A stretch of 64,000 bases of DNA, from positions 5,463,501-5,527,500 of the forward strand of contig NC_088310.1 of the NCBI RefSeq assembly GCF_910592395.1. The letters run 5' to 3'. The stretch comes from Lineus longissimus (taxonomy: Eukaryota > Nemertea > Pilidiophora > Heteronemertea > Lineidae). The notes under the pieces are model-generated. The model searched no databases, had not been told where the DNA came from, and was given only the letters and a program-made list of their open reading frames with translations. The position numbers were made by a program, and so were the translations under genes. Positions 50,269-62,169 of the stretch are shown in pieces; within the stretch, counting starts at the first letter, position 1; every line of letters begins with the position of its first letter.

Positions 50269-52412
50269 CATCAGATGAACTGGGCTTTCACAATATCACA
50301 AGGCCAAATCATGTCATGGCTTTTTGAGGACATGACCAACCCAACTTTCATATCAATAATACACAGTAGCTTTAGTTGGTAAAATCATATGTCGTATAGA
50401 TTTGATGCGCTGATCCACGAAGACAATAACAGTATTAGTCATCCAATCTAGTTGATCCTATTCTTGTTCAAATTGTGTCATCCTTCCGAACCAACCACCC
50501 ATAGCATCTGAGGCCATCATCAGCAGAAAGAGCAGCCGTGTAAGTGGTAGTTTCATCAATACAGTTCAGCCTCTTGGACGGAAGGCCCTAGGTACAATGG
50601 TGAAGATGACCACGTCCCAGTATCAAACAGAATCAGAAACAAAGGACCCTCAGGACAGATAAACATCTTTGCCAGCAGGCCTAATGAATAACTCGGTGTC
50701 GTGATTTTTCATAATAGAATGCTTTATTTACATCTCGTGTTAAGTCTCCAATGTCTTTAAACAGTGGCGCTTAACCATGCCCTTATCAACATCACAACAA
50801 AAATTTCACATATTTAATAATTTACATGATTTTCACAAATTCACTTTTTTTGCACTCAGTCAATACAAACATAATTTACATGTACTCACTCTGAGAAGTA
50901 TCTATCAGAACAGAGCTTTATTACCCATCTCTCAAGTCAGGTCAGGAACGGCACAATCGCATCTTGAGAGATCCATAACATAATGAAGTAGGATCTCTCA
51001 CACATCTTACGGCCATTTTGCGTTCTAGAACACATTCCTTCTGTGTCATTGCCTTGTTGAAGCATGTGACAGTGGCTCAGAAATGTGGCAGAGTCAGAAA
51101 TGCAGTGTCACTTGCTGGCTCACTTAACCAATTGGGGGGGATTCGAGATATCAGATCCACGAGATGATTTTCTCCGGTCTGAAAGCTTGACTGAGTAAAT
51201 TTTTGGTTTAAATTGATTACAAAGTAAAAAATTAGTACAAATCTTCTTGGTGAATCTTGAAAACTCACAACAGCTCGAAATATACACATCCTTACAAATT
51301 TACAAATCTTGAAGCATCAGGAGATCTGAATGCTTCATTACAATTTTAGAATATTTTTCATAAAATGAAGCCAATGGTCATAATCATCCGAAAATTTGTT
51401 GTACAGAACAGAATCCGTTCAAGGCAGACAATATACACATTTTCAAAATTTAAAGAATTTGAAAGAAGTGTCGCATTCAACGGCATTGTCAGAACAGAGC
51501 AAGACCAAAAAATGCATTTCCAGCACAAATGACTCAGTGGTATGGTCGTCCCATGATTGGAATTCACCACAAATACTGTCCAACTCATAACAAGGACAAT
51601 GTAGGCAGGTCTGTGGCCATAATTGCGAGTAAGTAAAAATGAATCATTAGATTGCAATCAGCGAGAATAATAGTCAAATGTATTCTTGCAACATTAATCA
51701 TGACACCTAAGAACTGCTTAACAACAAAGACTCGTTAACATGAAAAGAACAGGACCTCCAGAATTTGCACACAAAATGTTAATAGGCAGCTCATCTTCAT
51801 TTTCTGATATACATGTACATGTAAATGTAGTTAACTTCACTAGTGCCGACCGGCATTATTTAGAGACACTCCTCCTTTACTTCCATTGCCAAGCAACAAA
51901 ACCGGGACTGGAGCAAGATAACAAACAAATCGACAAATACAGGACTGCACAGACATAGGACTGGACAAGTTCAAATGCAATACAAGTATGTAAATCAATA
52001 GATATAGTTACAGATCGAAATCACAGCTTGGAATGGAGCAAAGCAATGGCATATATTGGGACAGGTGTTTGAAGAATTTACAATAGGTACTTAAAATTGG
52101 GATTTGCTCATAGTCAAATTCTCAATAGAGGGAGGTGCAGACGGCCTGCATTTTTCTGTGCTTCGTAACTGGTTGAAGCACATGAGATAAACTTCCATTA
52201 GCACCACAAACTTTGGAGATTTTTCAGCTATTGAGTAATCTCAAAGTTTTCAGGATTTTTCATAACACATGTACCAGCAGGCCTACTACTGGTTGAAGGA
52301 AGGGCAGAGCCATTCATACAGGTGTCAAAAACTTGCTCCAAATATATGCCACCTGAATATCATTGGTATTTATGAATGACTAGTAATATAAACGGCACGT
52401 TTAATTATGCTG
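50269..52412 (-). other. VPS54 3' UTR and spacer before PP1
   Basis: No coding sequence is visible. Minus-strand AATAAA signals occur at 50723-50728, and another (complement of 52418-52423) is embedded in the last VPS54 codons. An ATTAAA (complement of 52400-52405) follows the stop. The VPS54 3' UTR could therefore be tens of bases or about 1.7 kb long. The rest is AT-rich spacer. Confidence 0.4.
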
Positions 52413-55400
52413 TCATCTTTTATTCCAGATGTTGTCAATGAGTGTCTCATTCAGGTCCTCCATCCCTGGCACTCCTTTGAAACTCTCGATATAAAAGGCA
52501 AGCTCTCCAGTCACAAGTCTGAAATAAACAAAAAAAACAACACAATTTAGGAGCGTTAAGGTAGAGTTTGCCAGCCTGGCAACAGGTAAACTTGCCAGGA
52601 AGGCACAAAATAATCTCGACCTACATGGATACGCATCACTGCTAGCAGCTGCCTTGGCAACTCTGCCTGAACAAGTGAATGAGCAGTGTCGACAAATGTG
52701 CGGTATTAATTTGGAGCTGACAGAAACAGGGCAGAAACTCCATCTGCTTTCTGGTTCTTTCTTTACAACTGAGTGTTTGGTATTGGATGTTCTTGGAACC
52801 CATCACAGAGACATAACACTGGTACAACAAACTTCTCCTTTTTTCTCCACCAAACAGGGCAGTACTTGAAGTAAAGCAAACTTCTCCTTTTTTCTCCATC
52901 AAACAGGGCAGTACTTGAAGTAAAGCAAACTTCTCCTTTTTTCTCCATCGAACAGGGCAGTACTTGAAGTAAAGCAACTTGGAGTTGGAACTCACCCATG
53001 CTGAGGGCCTGCATCATTGGCTATGTTGAGCTTCTTCAACTGGTTTTTGGCATTTCTCACAAATGCTTGATTGATACGAAGAAACAATGCCTGAAACACC
53101 AAAGGAATAGAACAAAATCAGCATTGCGAAAACATTTCCAAACAAGTCATTTCTTATTGATATTGAAGACATTGAAATATACCTGACCTAAAGCCTAAAG
53201 CAGCAACTCCTGTTCAGAATCATTAAATGAAGATTCATTCAATGAGGTCTCTGGTGGTCTTTACAATTGTTCAGTTCCTTTCTCTTAGTCTTTCAAATAA
53301 ACTTTCTGATTTCATCACTTATGACTAGACAAATTAATCAACTTCTCAGGACATATTATGGGAAACTTACCCTTATTTCAGACTCTGGCATCACATCCGA
53401 TATGTTTTCATGCATTTTTTTCATCTGTTTGGACATCGTACGGAAACACTGCGATGGCACAGGAGCCTTCACCTCCCACTGAAAATGGATGACAATGTAC
53501 GATATTTAAACTTGTTGGGCCAAAAGTAAATTTTCATGATCCATAGATTGGTGAAACATAGTCCAAACTCTCCAAGTGATACAAAACTTATTATATTCTT
53601 TGCGGCAAGTTGTCTTTTGTAGTTGCAGTACAAACTGTAACCAACAATAAACATCATCTGCTTACCTTGGACAGATGGGCCTCCAGAATGTTGGACATAA
53701 TTGTGACAATTTTATTAGAAACTTCTTGGATGTGATCTTTGTAATCCTGAAAAGAAAACAACATTTTAATTGTCAAAATCGAAAGTAAGTATGCGTAAAA
53801 GGTGGCATTTGCAAAACCCAAACTTGTATCCCCCATCTCAATACTCACTTTTAAAATTTGGTCGAAATATTTCATCATGTTCTGTTGCTTTCCAAGCAGA
53901 CGTTCTTCAAAATGGTTTTTGACTAGTGGAATGTGATGGATGACCAACTGCAGACACCGGGATGCAAGTGCTGAAATTGCAAACACATTTCATATTATGA
54001 ATTTAGTCTGGCAGTGTTTGTACTTCAAAAGAATAAAGAGGAGCGAGGCTGATATTTTTTTCATGATTTTCATGAGAAGGGATAAAATGGCATGCCACCT
54101 CTTATAACCTGTAATACAGTTCCGCTTTTCTGAATGACCCTCAAAGTGGTCACTCCTCTATTGCTGGGAAGTTTTTCAGCATCAACATCTCAGTGGAAAA
54201 CTACAATACACTGACATCGGTTGTCAAGCAGTAGCATAAACATCTAGAGAGCCCGGAACAAGCTAACAAGCCAGACAATTATCTGGAGAGGCTAATGTAA
54301 CCAATAAACTGTGTGTGTCATCAAGGATTTCATAGGAAAGTGTTCTCACCAAGATTTTTCGTTGATATGGTTCTTAATCCTACAAGCTGTACAGCACCGG
54401 CTCCGAGCACCAACTGACACGTTCGGGAATTGAACATCTGAAATCAGAACGGTTCAGATATTCAAGCTATGACTACACCATAACTACTTTGTTTGTAGTT
54501 ATCAACGTGGAACAAATCCGGGACAAGCTTTACGGATCCCGGGATGATTTAAACAACAGCACTCATCAGCAAAACAGTCCAGGACTGTCCATCTATGATT
54601 GAGAGTGCAATAGAAGAGAAATGAACACTGATCAGTTGCTCTACCTTGAGTAATTCAATAAGTCGTGTCAGAATATCTGGAGCAGCTGCAGGGATGTCAT
54701 CCACGCATTGACAGTATTCAACAACCATCTTCAGCAGCAGCAGGACAGTTCTGTAAAGGAAAGCACGATGAAAGGGATGAGAAATGTAAATCATGACATT
54801 TTTGCGAGCATTCTCGTGCAACAACTGTCCAATACGACCTTAAAAAGGATCTGTAGTGGTGTAGTGGCTCAGGTCTCTGATCAGCAGTCGTGAGGTCCCT
54901 GGTTCGTAAGTTAAGTAAGAGTCAAACAAACTCCATCCTTTATGGAGAGGTGCCTGAAATAATTTACTTGAAATTCATTGAATACTCACCCTACAACAGC
55001 ATATTGTTCTTCTCTGACTTTGAGAACCTCTGCTGGCTTCTTATCGGAGTCGTTGCGTTTCTCGGGCAGTTCAAGTTTACCGGTGTCGGCAATGTGGTCG
55101 ACTAGTTCCTGGAATTCATATGGCACATCCGCCTGTTTCCAACGTTCACTGTCAAGGATCAGGCTACAAAAGTGTGCAAGAAATAACATCAACTTCTAAC
55201 CAGGAGGCGGTAGGTTCAAACTCCTTGATAGTGATTGCCGCCTCAGATATTTTTCTGTGGAATAAAGCCAACTTCATGATAGTACATGTAAAATTAGTTT
55301 ATTTTGGGTCAACCCTAATGAACATGATGAAAGGGCCAGCCAGACTTGGCCTCCGAGACATTTAGTCGTGGCTAAAACATTTGATCTACCAGTCATGAGG

Positions 55401-58400
55401 TGACATCTTAAACAAAGGAGCATCTCCAACTGGAACTTAGTGGTTGGATATCACGACGATGACAACCAGTAAATCTTTCTAACAACTCGGCCCAGGGTGC
55501 ATACCTTAACTTATTTTTCCTCTCCTCATGGAATCTCGTCACAAATCTATTGGCTTGGCTCTGTAAACTTCCACGTAACGACGTGCTTCTTCGCCCACAG
55601 AACTTTTCACAGTCGCATACAAACGCTTCAACTGCACGAGACAATGTGACAAATTCACTTGAGCTGAGTCTTTCAAGAAAATTGTCCTGAAAAGAAGAGA
55701 AAACATTTCCTGAAAAACAGGTTTTTCCTTTTTTTGGGCATTTCAAGAAGCAAAACTGAAATGTTGCCAAATTATTAATGACAAATGTAAGGCTTAAAAT
55801 CAATAAGTCGTTGGGTCATTGGCAGCAATGACGGAAATCCCTAGACTGGACTGGTATTTTGGGCTATCACTGTTTCAAAGCTTACCTTTGCTCTGGCCAT
55901 GAGCAATTTGACACATCGGTCATGAGCATGGTCACATACTTGACCGATCATATCTTTCATAGCGTTGCTCACTCTGGTGTGCTCGTACACGGAGATCATC
56001 TCATCCATGTCGTTATCTCTGAATAAAGGAAATAAACGATAGATCAAACATCTCAAGTGACAGATACGAATCAAAAAACCCTTTCTTACCATCTGACAAT
56101 GTGAGAGAAGAACATTATGGCAAGGATACCAAACAAGAGACCACAGATACCTTCAGAAGCAATGCCAGCAAATTCCGAAGTAGTGCATGTGGCAGTGTTC
56201 CAGTTTTAACTTTCAAAATTCAACTTACACAGACAAATGGTGTATGTGCGTGGTTTCGGCATCTGTATCTTGACTAGACCCTGTGGTTTTGGATTTCCCG
56301 GCAGCAATATTGAGCACATCCAGCGTGACATCCTGGAATGCCTGGAATTCGGACAACACAATTCCAATTAAAAGAATTTAATGAAAGAATTTTTTTTGAG
56401 TTAATATCAAATTGCCACTGCAATGTTATCTTAGGTTGACAACTGATATGCAAGGTAAAGGTTCACAATTACAGCCCAGTATTATCATAGTCCCCTACAG
56501 TGCAGATGCAACAGCTGGCAGTGCAAATTGATACCTTCAGACAATAATTTTTTAGATTTCTCAAAGATGTGTCATATCAAACTTTTACATACCTTTACCC
56601 GTTTGAGTAATATGACCACATTTTCAAATACTTTGGTCAACATTTCCATCCACTGGGGGAAGTTAAGCAATCTCATTTGATCCGCTAAGCTGAAACAGAG
56701 GAAGAGATGTTGTCATGAAAAGTGTAGAGCAGTGTGACCTGTTGGGCAACAGTTGGTTCAAGTCTAGGAACATGAAATAAGACTTTATCTTAAAAATTCA
56801 GCAGCCCTGCTGAAGAGTTCCCAGTTTCAGCAAAGGAGTATCGACTACATACCTTCCCACATTGGAATCTGTGTCAATGTCGTCTGCCACTGAGACTGCC
56901 TCTATTACAGTCTGAAAAGACAAGATACACATTATACAGATATAAAGAAGCAAAACTTCTGTAAAATCTTACTACAAAGAATTGCATTTCTGTTCAAATT
57001 TCAGATGAAGAGATGAACCATCTCAACTCAAAACTATCCTTCAACTGCCCAGTTCTTCGAATGCCTCAATGAAGATTCACTGTTTCAGAGTGTCTAAGAT
57101 TCCAACACCATTGTTACCTGTTTTATCACAGCTTTAGCGGCAGTGCATGCCTCTTCTCTGTATGAATCCACAAAGTAAAACTTCCGCTGCCTGAGAAGAC
57201 CAAACAGAATCGAGACCAAGCGATCCTGGAAAAGTGAACAGAAATTCTTTAAGAAAGATGTAAACAAACTAAAGACACCATCTTTAACTAGTCTATTCTT
57301 TGGAGAGATTTCTTTTAAGATTTTTACATGTAGATTTCGCTCAAATTAATACCAACATGTCAACCAGGGCACCTAGATTTTTCCATCTTGAATACCATTC
57401 TAACCAACGCAGGGTAATTTGTTTTAGCCACCTGGTCAAGGCATGGGAAGAGTTCCGAGGTCCAAAGTACAAGAGGGTCAGGGAAAAGAAGGGCTCACCT
57501 CTTCCATGATTTCAGCACCTTCTGCCAGGTCTCGGTTGAGTTCTTTGGAAGCATTGCCTGCAAAGTCTGCCTGCATCATCTTGTCTATGACCTTCTCCAT
57601 CTCCGCAAGTTGGGGACCGAGATGCCTGAACAAGAAAACATAAGCAGATGAGGTGCAAACATTGACAAGAAGTATGTTTCTCTGCATTCGCTGAAGTGAA
57701 CAAGTGCTACATGCTACCATGGTTTGGTGCAAATGGACTGTATTCCTCTGCTACTGGGCACTTGACAGGTTCGAATTACATGTTGTTCCATACCAGCTAG
57801 AGGGGAAAATGTCTCGATGTGGTGCAGTGGCATAAGATTCCTGTGATCTCAGGATATTTACCTAAAGCAAGTAACTCCGGCCAACTCCAGGGTCAAGACT
57901 TCTTGAGTTGTGGAGATCAAGTCTAAGGCGCCAACAAACTCACTGGTTGACAACAGCAGTTGAATGGTTGGCTGCGTTTGATGAACAGTTGCCATGAGTT
58001 TGAGCTGCAAAGAAGAAAATAGCGATGTCAACTATCCCAATGAATTGATATGTCTTTCATTAATAGATAACTGAACCTAACAGCCAATACTTTCATGCCA
58101 TGGCAAGTGAGAATATGCATATCACTCAACACTGTACTAATCGCACCCAGTAGGCTAGTTCTTAGCTTGGTCTGACAGTTCGATTCCTCACTTCAATTCA
58201 CAATTCTTATTAGTTCAAACCAAAAACTGCCCACATCCAATATGTGAATATTTACTACTAGAAACCTTGTCAATACATCTGACCTTGAATTCACATTTAC
58301 CTTATTGTAAAATTTGGCAGCGTTAGACCTCATTCTTGCAATCTTCATGACTTTTAACGATCCCTCCACAAGTATTGAGTCTAAAGCATGGATTTTGTCC

Positions 58401-61400
58401 CTGTGAAGAAGAGAAAATGGTGTATATATCAGTAAAGGTGGACATTGGAGCTCCTGCCTATAGTCCCCCTTTAACTCATTCTACAATGGAATGATGAGCC
58501 CAATTCTTTATCAGACAATGATTCATCCTGTGCAAAATGCATTATTCTACTGAATAACAACAGATGCCACCAAGTTTTTTTCTGAGGGAACTGAGAGCAA
58601 GTGTCTGAATATGGCAACACATTTCAGTGTTCATGTTAGATTGTACGAGGTTCATATTAAATTCTAAAATAAAGACCTGTCTGGCAGAGGTAAATCTCAG
58701 GCACCACAAAAAAATAGGAAGATGGCAGTGGCATCGAAATGCAGCTTCTAACTAAGCTATGTGAGGTGGATAACTCGATATGACCCAAATCCAACTTACT
58801 AACCATTTTGGGGGGATGGATCCCATTTGATCCAAGATTTTCTACATACCTGAGGTGCTTTATAGCAGCACACGTCTGGAGCATATGATTATTGAGGTCA
58901 TCATGTGAAGTCATAGCATGGAAGAACGCTTCAGATTTACAAGAGACCTGGCGAGCTATCTGCACTTCTACAATATCCAAATAATGACTAAGTTTTTCTT
59001 GAAGTAACTTTGAGGACTGTCTCTTGTTTCCCTGTTGAGCAGGTTTAGAGGTTTCAACTTGAGTCCATGGAAATACTGCATTGAATGTCTCCACATTCTC
59101 AAGAGAGAAATTTGGTTGAAGAAAAAGCTGAAAATTAAAAAGACATACTATACTGTTACAGATGTGATTCAATTTGTGTCCAAACTTCCACTCTGCTCTA
59201 ACAGATAGACAATCTTCTTAACAATTTTACAGAGAGTATTCCTCCTGCAAGGTAGGAAAGGTATTTTTGCGGTTAGGCACAGAGCAACTCCATATTTCTT
59301 CTTCACTAAACTATCCCCTCCCCTTGGCCGACAATTTCATAAATTTGGAACCCCATATAAAATATCATGTCAGGACGAATGTGAGTAGAGCAACAAGACG
59401 TTTTATCCCGGAGACAGTCTCCTTACCTTTGGCACCTGATCCAAGTCATCACATGATTTATCTGAATGTTAAATAAAAGATATACTATTGACTTTTGTAA
59501 AGAAGAACTATCAGCCACTATCAGTATCACCAGGAAAATCTCAAATAAAATAGTTTCATTTATATCCACTGAAAGATCTTTGGCACTAGCTATGTGAATC
59601 ATACTTATATTATCACTTTTAAAAGTGAAACTGAAAGTTCCAAAATAAATACTTTTATTCAGTGAATTAACAAATTAACTTGGAAGTCGCATCGATATCT
59701 AATTTTGATATGCCTTATCCAATAGTGATATTGTACCTTCCTCCCACTGATGATGTGTAGAAAACATCATAATGTTGATAAGAACATAAATCGCCCAAAC
59801 ACTATACAGTAGAACCTCCCTCAGCGGACACCTCTGCCAGGCGGACACCTCTACATAACGGACACGTCCGGCCAGTCCCGATTTTTTCTAAGTCATTTCC
59901 AATAACAAAAACCTCTGTACGGCGGACACCTCTCTATTCCGAATTGCGGACAGGGCGATAGCCAATTTTTGGTCCAATTCTCTCCCAATTACGGACAGTA
60001 GGCAAAAACAATGGCTTCCCGCTTGCGCTTGGAGAGTCAAGTAGGCCCGACAGGTGTGATATTCGCGCAATTAATCAACGTAATTACCCCATGGCATTGT
60101 GTTTTTGTATCCTAATTAAGCCGCGGCATTGGCATTGTGTTTTTGTATCCTAATTAAGCCGTGGCATTTGTTTACTCATCTTTTCAACTAATCACATAGG
60201 CCTTTTTTGTCTACGGACACTCATAAATCCACGCGGTTTTGTCAGTGTTGCGGCGAATATGCGTTAGTAGAGAAATTAGAAAAAAATAATTATTTATCAA
60301 AGGTGGCTGATGGACAGAAATTATTGTTTTTTTAAAAAATTATGACATGTCGAGGAGATTTTGCAATAAAAGGGGCACCTTTTACTAGAGAGATTATTCA
60401 CGCTCTGAGTTCCAAAGTAGCTCACGTCATTCAACGCAACATCACAAGCAAATACCGATCAGCCAACAGGTTTAAAGTTTCTACGCTAGATGTCGACACA
60501 GAGAAAACCAAGACCTGCAAGGCGGGAACTTCAAATCCACCTATCGGACGATTTGGCATAACCTCTCTATTGCGGACACCTCTCTATTGCGGACACCTGG
60601 GCCCAGTCCCATGGGTGTCCGCAATAGAGAGGTTGTACTGTACTTATATACTGGTTTGTCTCCAGACCTACCTAACTGTTTATGGTGGAGTAAAGCAGGG
60701 AATGCTTTAGTCGGTAGGGAATCTTTTTGGTTAGCACTTTGTGGGTCTGCACTGACGGCATTCTTCAGATGCTTCTTGTATCTCTGTGGAGAAAGAAAGG
60801 GTATGCATGTAAATAGAGGATTAGGAACATGCTACTGCAACAGATCGAGAAGTGCTTCAACAAACAGAAAAAATTTGTAAAGAAACACGCACAGAATGAT
60901 ACTTACTCCTGATGTTTTCTGTATATATCTCTCAAAGGTTCCTCGGTTTACTTCAGGCAGGTAAGGGCTAGGTAATATTTTCACTCTTTCAAATGAGTCA
61001 CCCCAGGTTTTTGTGAAAATGTCTGTTTCTCTCTTAGCCAACCTGGGGTCATTGAGTGCAGCAGGCAAGTTAACTCTGGAATGATATATTGTCCATTTGT
61101 GCTGATCCTCCACAACGGAGGGCTGAGAGACAGGCACATTCTCTGGAGAACTCCTACCGCTCTTGTCAGTTTGACTAGTACTACCCGTCGTCGTTGTCAC
61201 GCCATCCGTTGACATTGCCGAAAAAGCCGATACATGATCTCTCGCAACATGGTCCTCGTAATCACGGTCACTCACTCCCTCGACAGGCAGTGATGGGCAC
61301 ACTCTATTCGCCCCGTAGCGACACACAAACGAACCACCTTCTTTAGAGCAGTGAAAGTCTCGAAGATGCTGAGCAAACTCCCTGGGAGATTTAAACAACT

Positions 61401-61479
61401 GGGAACTGCTTGAAGTTGAACTGGGGCAAAAATTGCATCTTTTCCAAGGCACCAACTTGGTCCTATTCAGTTCTTCCAT
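52413..61479 (-). CDS. VPS54: VPS54, GARP complex subunit, complete
   Basis: VPS54 is the GARP-specific subunit that tethers endosome-derived vesicles at the trans-Golgi network. Twenty-one exons in transcript order: 60907-61479, 60672-60783, 59427-59461, 58850-59127, 58301-58400, 57862-58004, 57499-57625, 57118-57225, 56853-56911, 56599-56689, 56229-56332, 55886-56018, 55505-55686, 54990-55163, 54645-54750, 54350-54437, 53849-53970, 53666-53746, 53371-53478, 52996-53090, 52413-52518. They total 2,925 nt and encode 974 residues, close to human VPS54. Family landmarks are clear: NLPAALNDPRLAKRE, SSKLLQEKLSHYLDIVEVQI, LKLMATVHQTQPT, RFHEERK, QYAVVG, EYCQCVDD. The first exon adds an N-terminal extension with two Cys/His modules (C15, C18, H38, H43; C53, C61, H77, H82) before the conserved core starting near residue 126. 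It is divergent from WDR20. Confidence 0.97.
52831..52977. repeat. Three-copy 49-bp tandem repeat in the last VPS54 intron
   Basis: Copies begin acttctccttttttctcca at 52831, 52880 and 52929 and differ by only a few bases, which points to recent expansion. The array ends 18 bp from the splice donor of the penultimate exon (exon edge 52996). Confidence 0.92.
54848..54910 (+). repeat. Short tRNA-derived SINE head in a VPS54 intron
   Basis: TAGTGGCTCAGG (A-box-like) and GGTCCCTGGTTCG (B-box-like) lie at tRNA spacing around gatcagcagtcg. The downstream body is not recognisable. It is intronic between VPS54 exons 54645-54750 and 54990-55163, in the antisense direction. Confidence 0.5.
58446..58474. 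mobile_element. End fragment of the TTAA-type MITE family in a VPS54 intron
   Basis: gctcctgcctatagtccccc followed by tttaa is nearly identical to the right end of the element at 50063-50268. Only this terminus is recognisable, inside the 449-bp intron 58401-58849. Confidence 0.5.
59807..60640. mobile_element. 834-bp non-autonomous pogo/Tigger-like element in a VPS54 intron
   Basis: The element starts CAGTAGAACCTCCCTC and its complement starts CAGTACAACCTCTC, so the termini are inverted repeats of about 28 bp. TA flanks both ends. The interior is rich in gcggacacctct words and carries a 38-bp direct duplication (ggcattgtgtttttgtatcc at 60093 and 60131). There is no transposase frame. It occupies most of the 1.2-kb intron 59462-60671. 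Confidence 0.72.
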
Positions 61480-62169
61480 CGTTTACTACGATGTCTCTCA
61501 GATTTCTGAAGGAACACATTTCTTTTAGATACTATCATTGTTTCCAGAAAACACAATCTGGCTTAAAATTTCCCCAGTGTGATCAGTTTCCTGGAAAATA
61601 TTGTACATGTTGTAGTGAAAAATCTTAAATCCATTCCATCTTTGCCTTTATTCTTCCCATAATGCAATGCAGAACGTGGCAAACTAGGTCAAGGTCAAGG
61701 TCGATTTAAAGTCGCGACCAGAAAGGAAGTTAGGAACTGAGCATCCAGTGTCATTCGCATGCTCCTCCCTTCACACAAGTTACTGAATATAAGCTCGGTC
61801 GTTGGGCATGGGGAACCTCTGCAGCTGCCGGACGATGTTAAGATCAATATGTCAGATATGGTGAATCGGTGGCGGCCGGTCTGCTAGTAACTATAAATGT
61901 CAACTCCTTTAACTATTGTTAAAGGTACAGTACATCTGTGAAAATTGTGTGCCGTGTTTCTGCTGTTGGTGTTTGCTTGGTTTATATGATGAATGAAACT
62001 ACTTCATCTTTATGGGCCCATCTTCATACTGTTGTCTCATGCATTTCCTGAAAAGTTGGGTAAATGACTCACATTTTCTAAAAATAGAGTCATTACCTGC
62101 AAAGCCACAGCCAAAACGAAGCGCTCTCGTCATCATCCGGGCATTCACTATCCTCCCGAAATATCCAAT
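61480..62169. promoter_or_regulatory. Shared upstream region of divergent VPS54 and WDR20
   Basis: Only 690 bp separate the two start codons. The region holds two overlapping TCAAGGTC words (61689-61703), the first extending to the perfect extended half-site TCAAGGTCA used by monomeric orphan nuclear receptors (ERR, FTZ-F1). An AGGAAGT ETS-like core follows near 61723. The WDR20 start lies in CCAATATGGCGGC, matching the YY1 core AANATGGCG. A bidirectional promoter is the simplest reading. Confidence 0.5.

Noticed and set aside
60342-60710. 122-codon plus-strand open frame overlapping the pogo-like element.
   Set aside because: It runs through element termini and the VPS54 exon 2 antisense sequence and shows no transposase motif.
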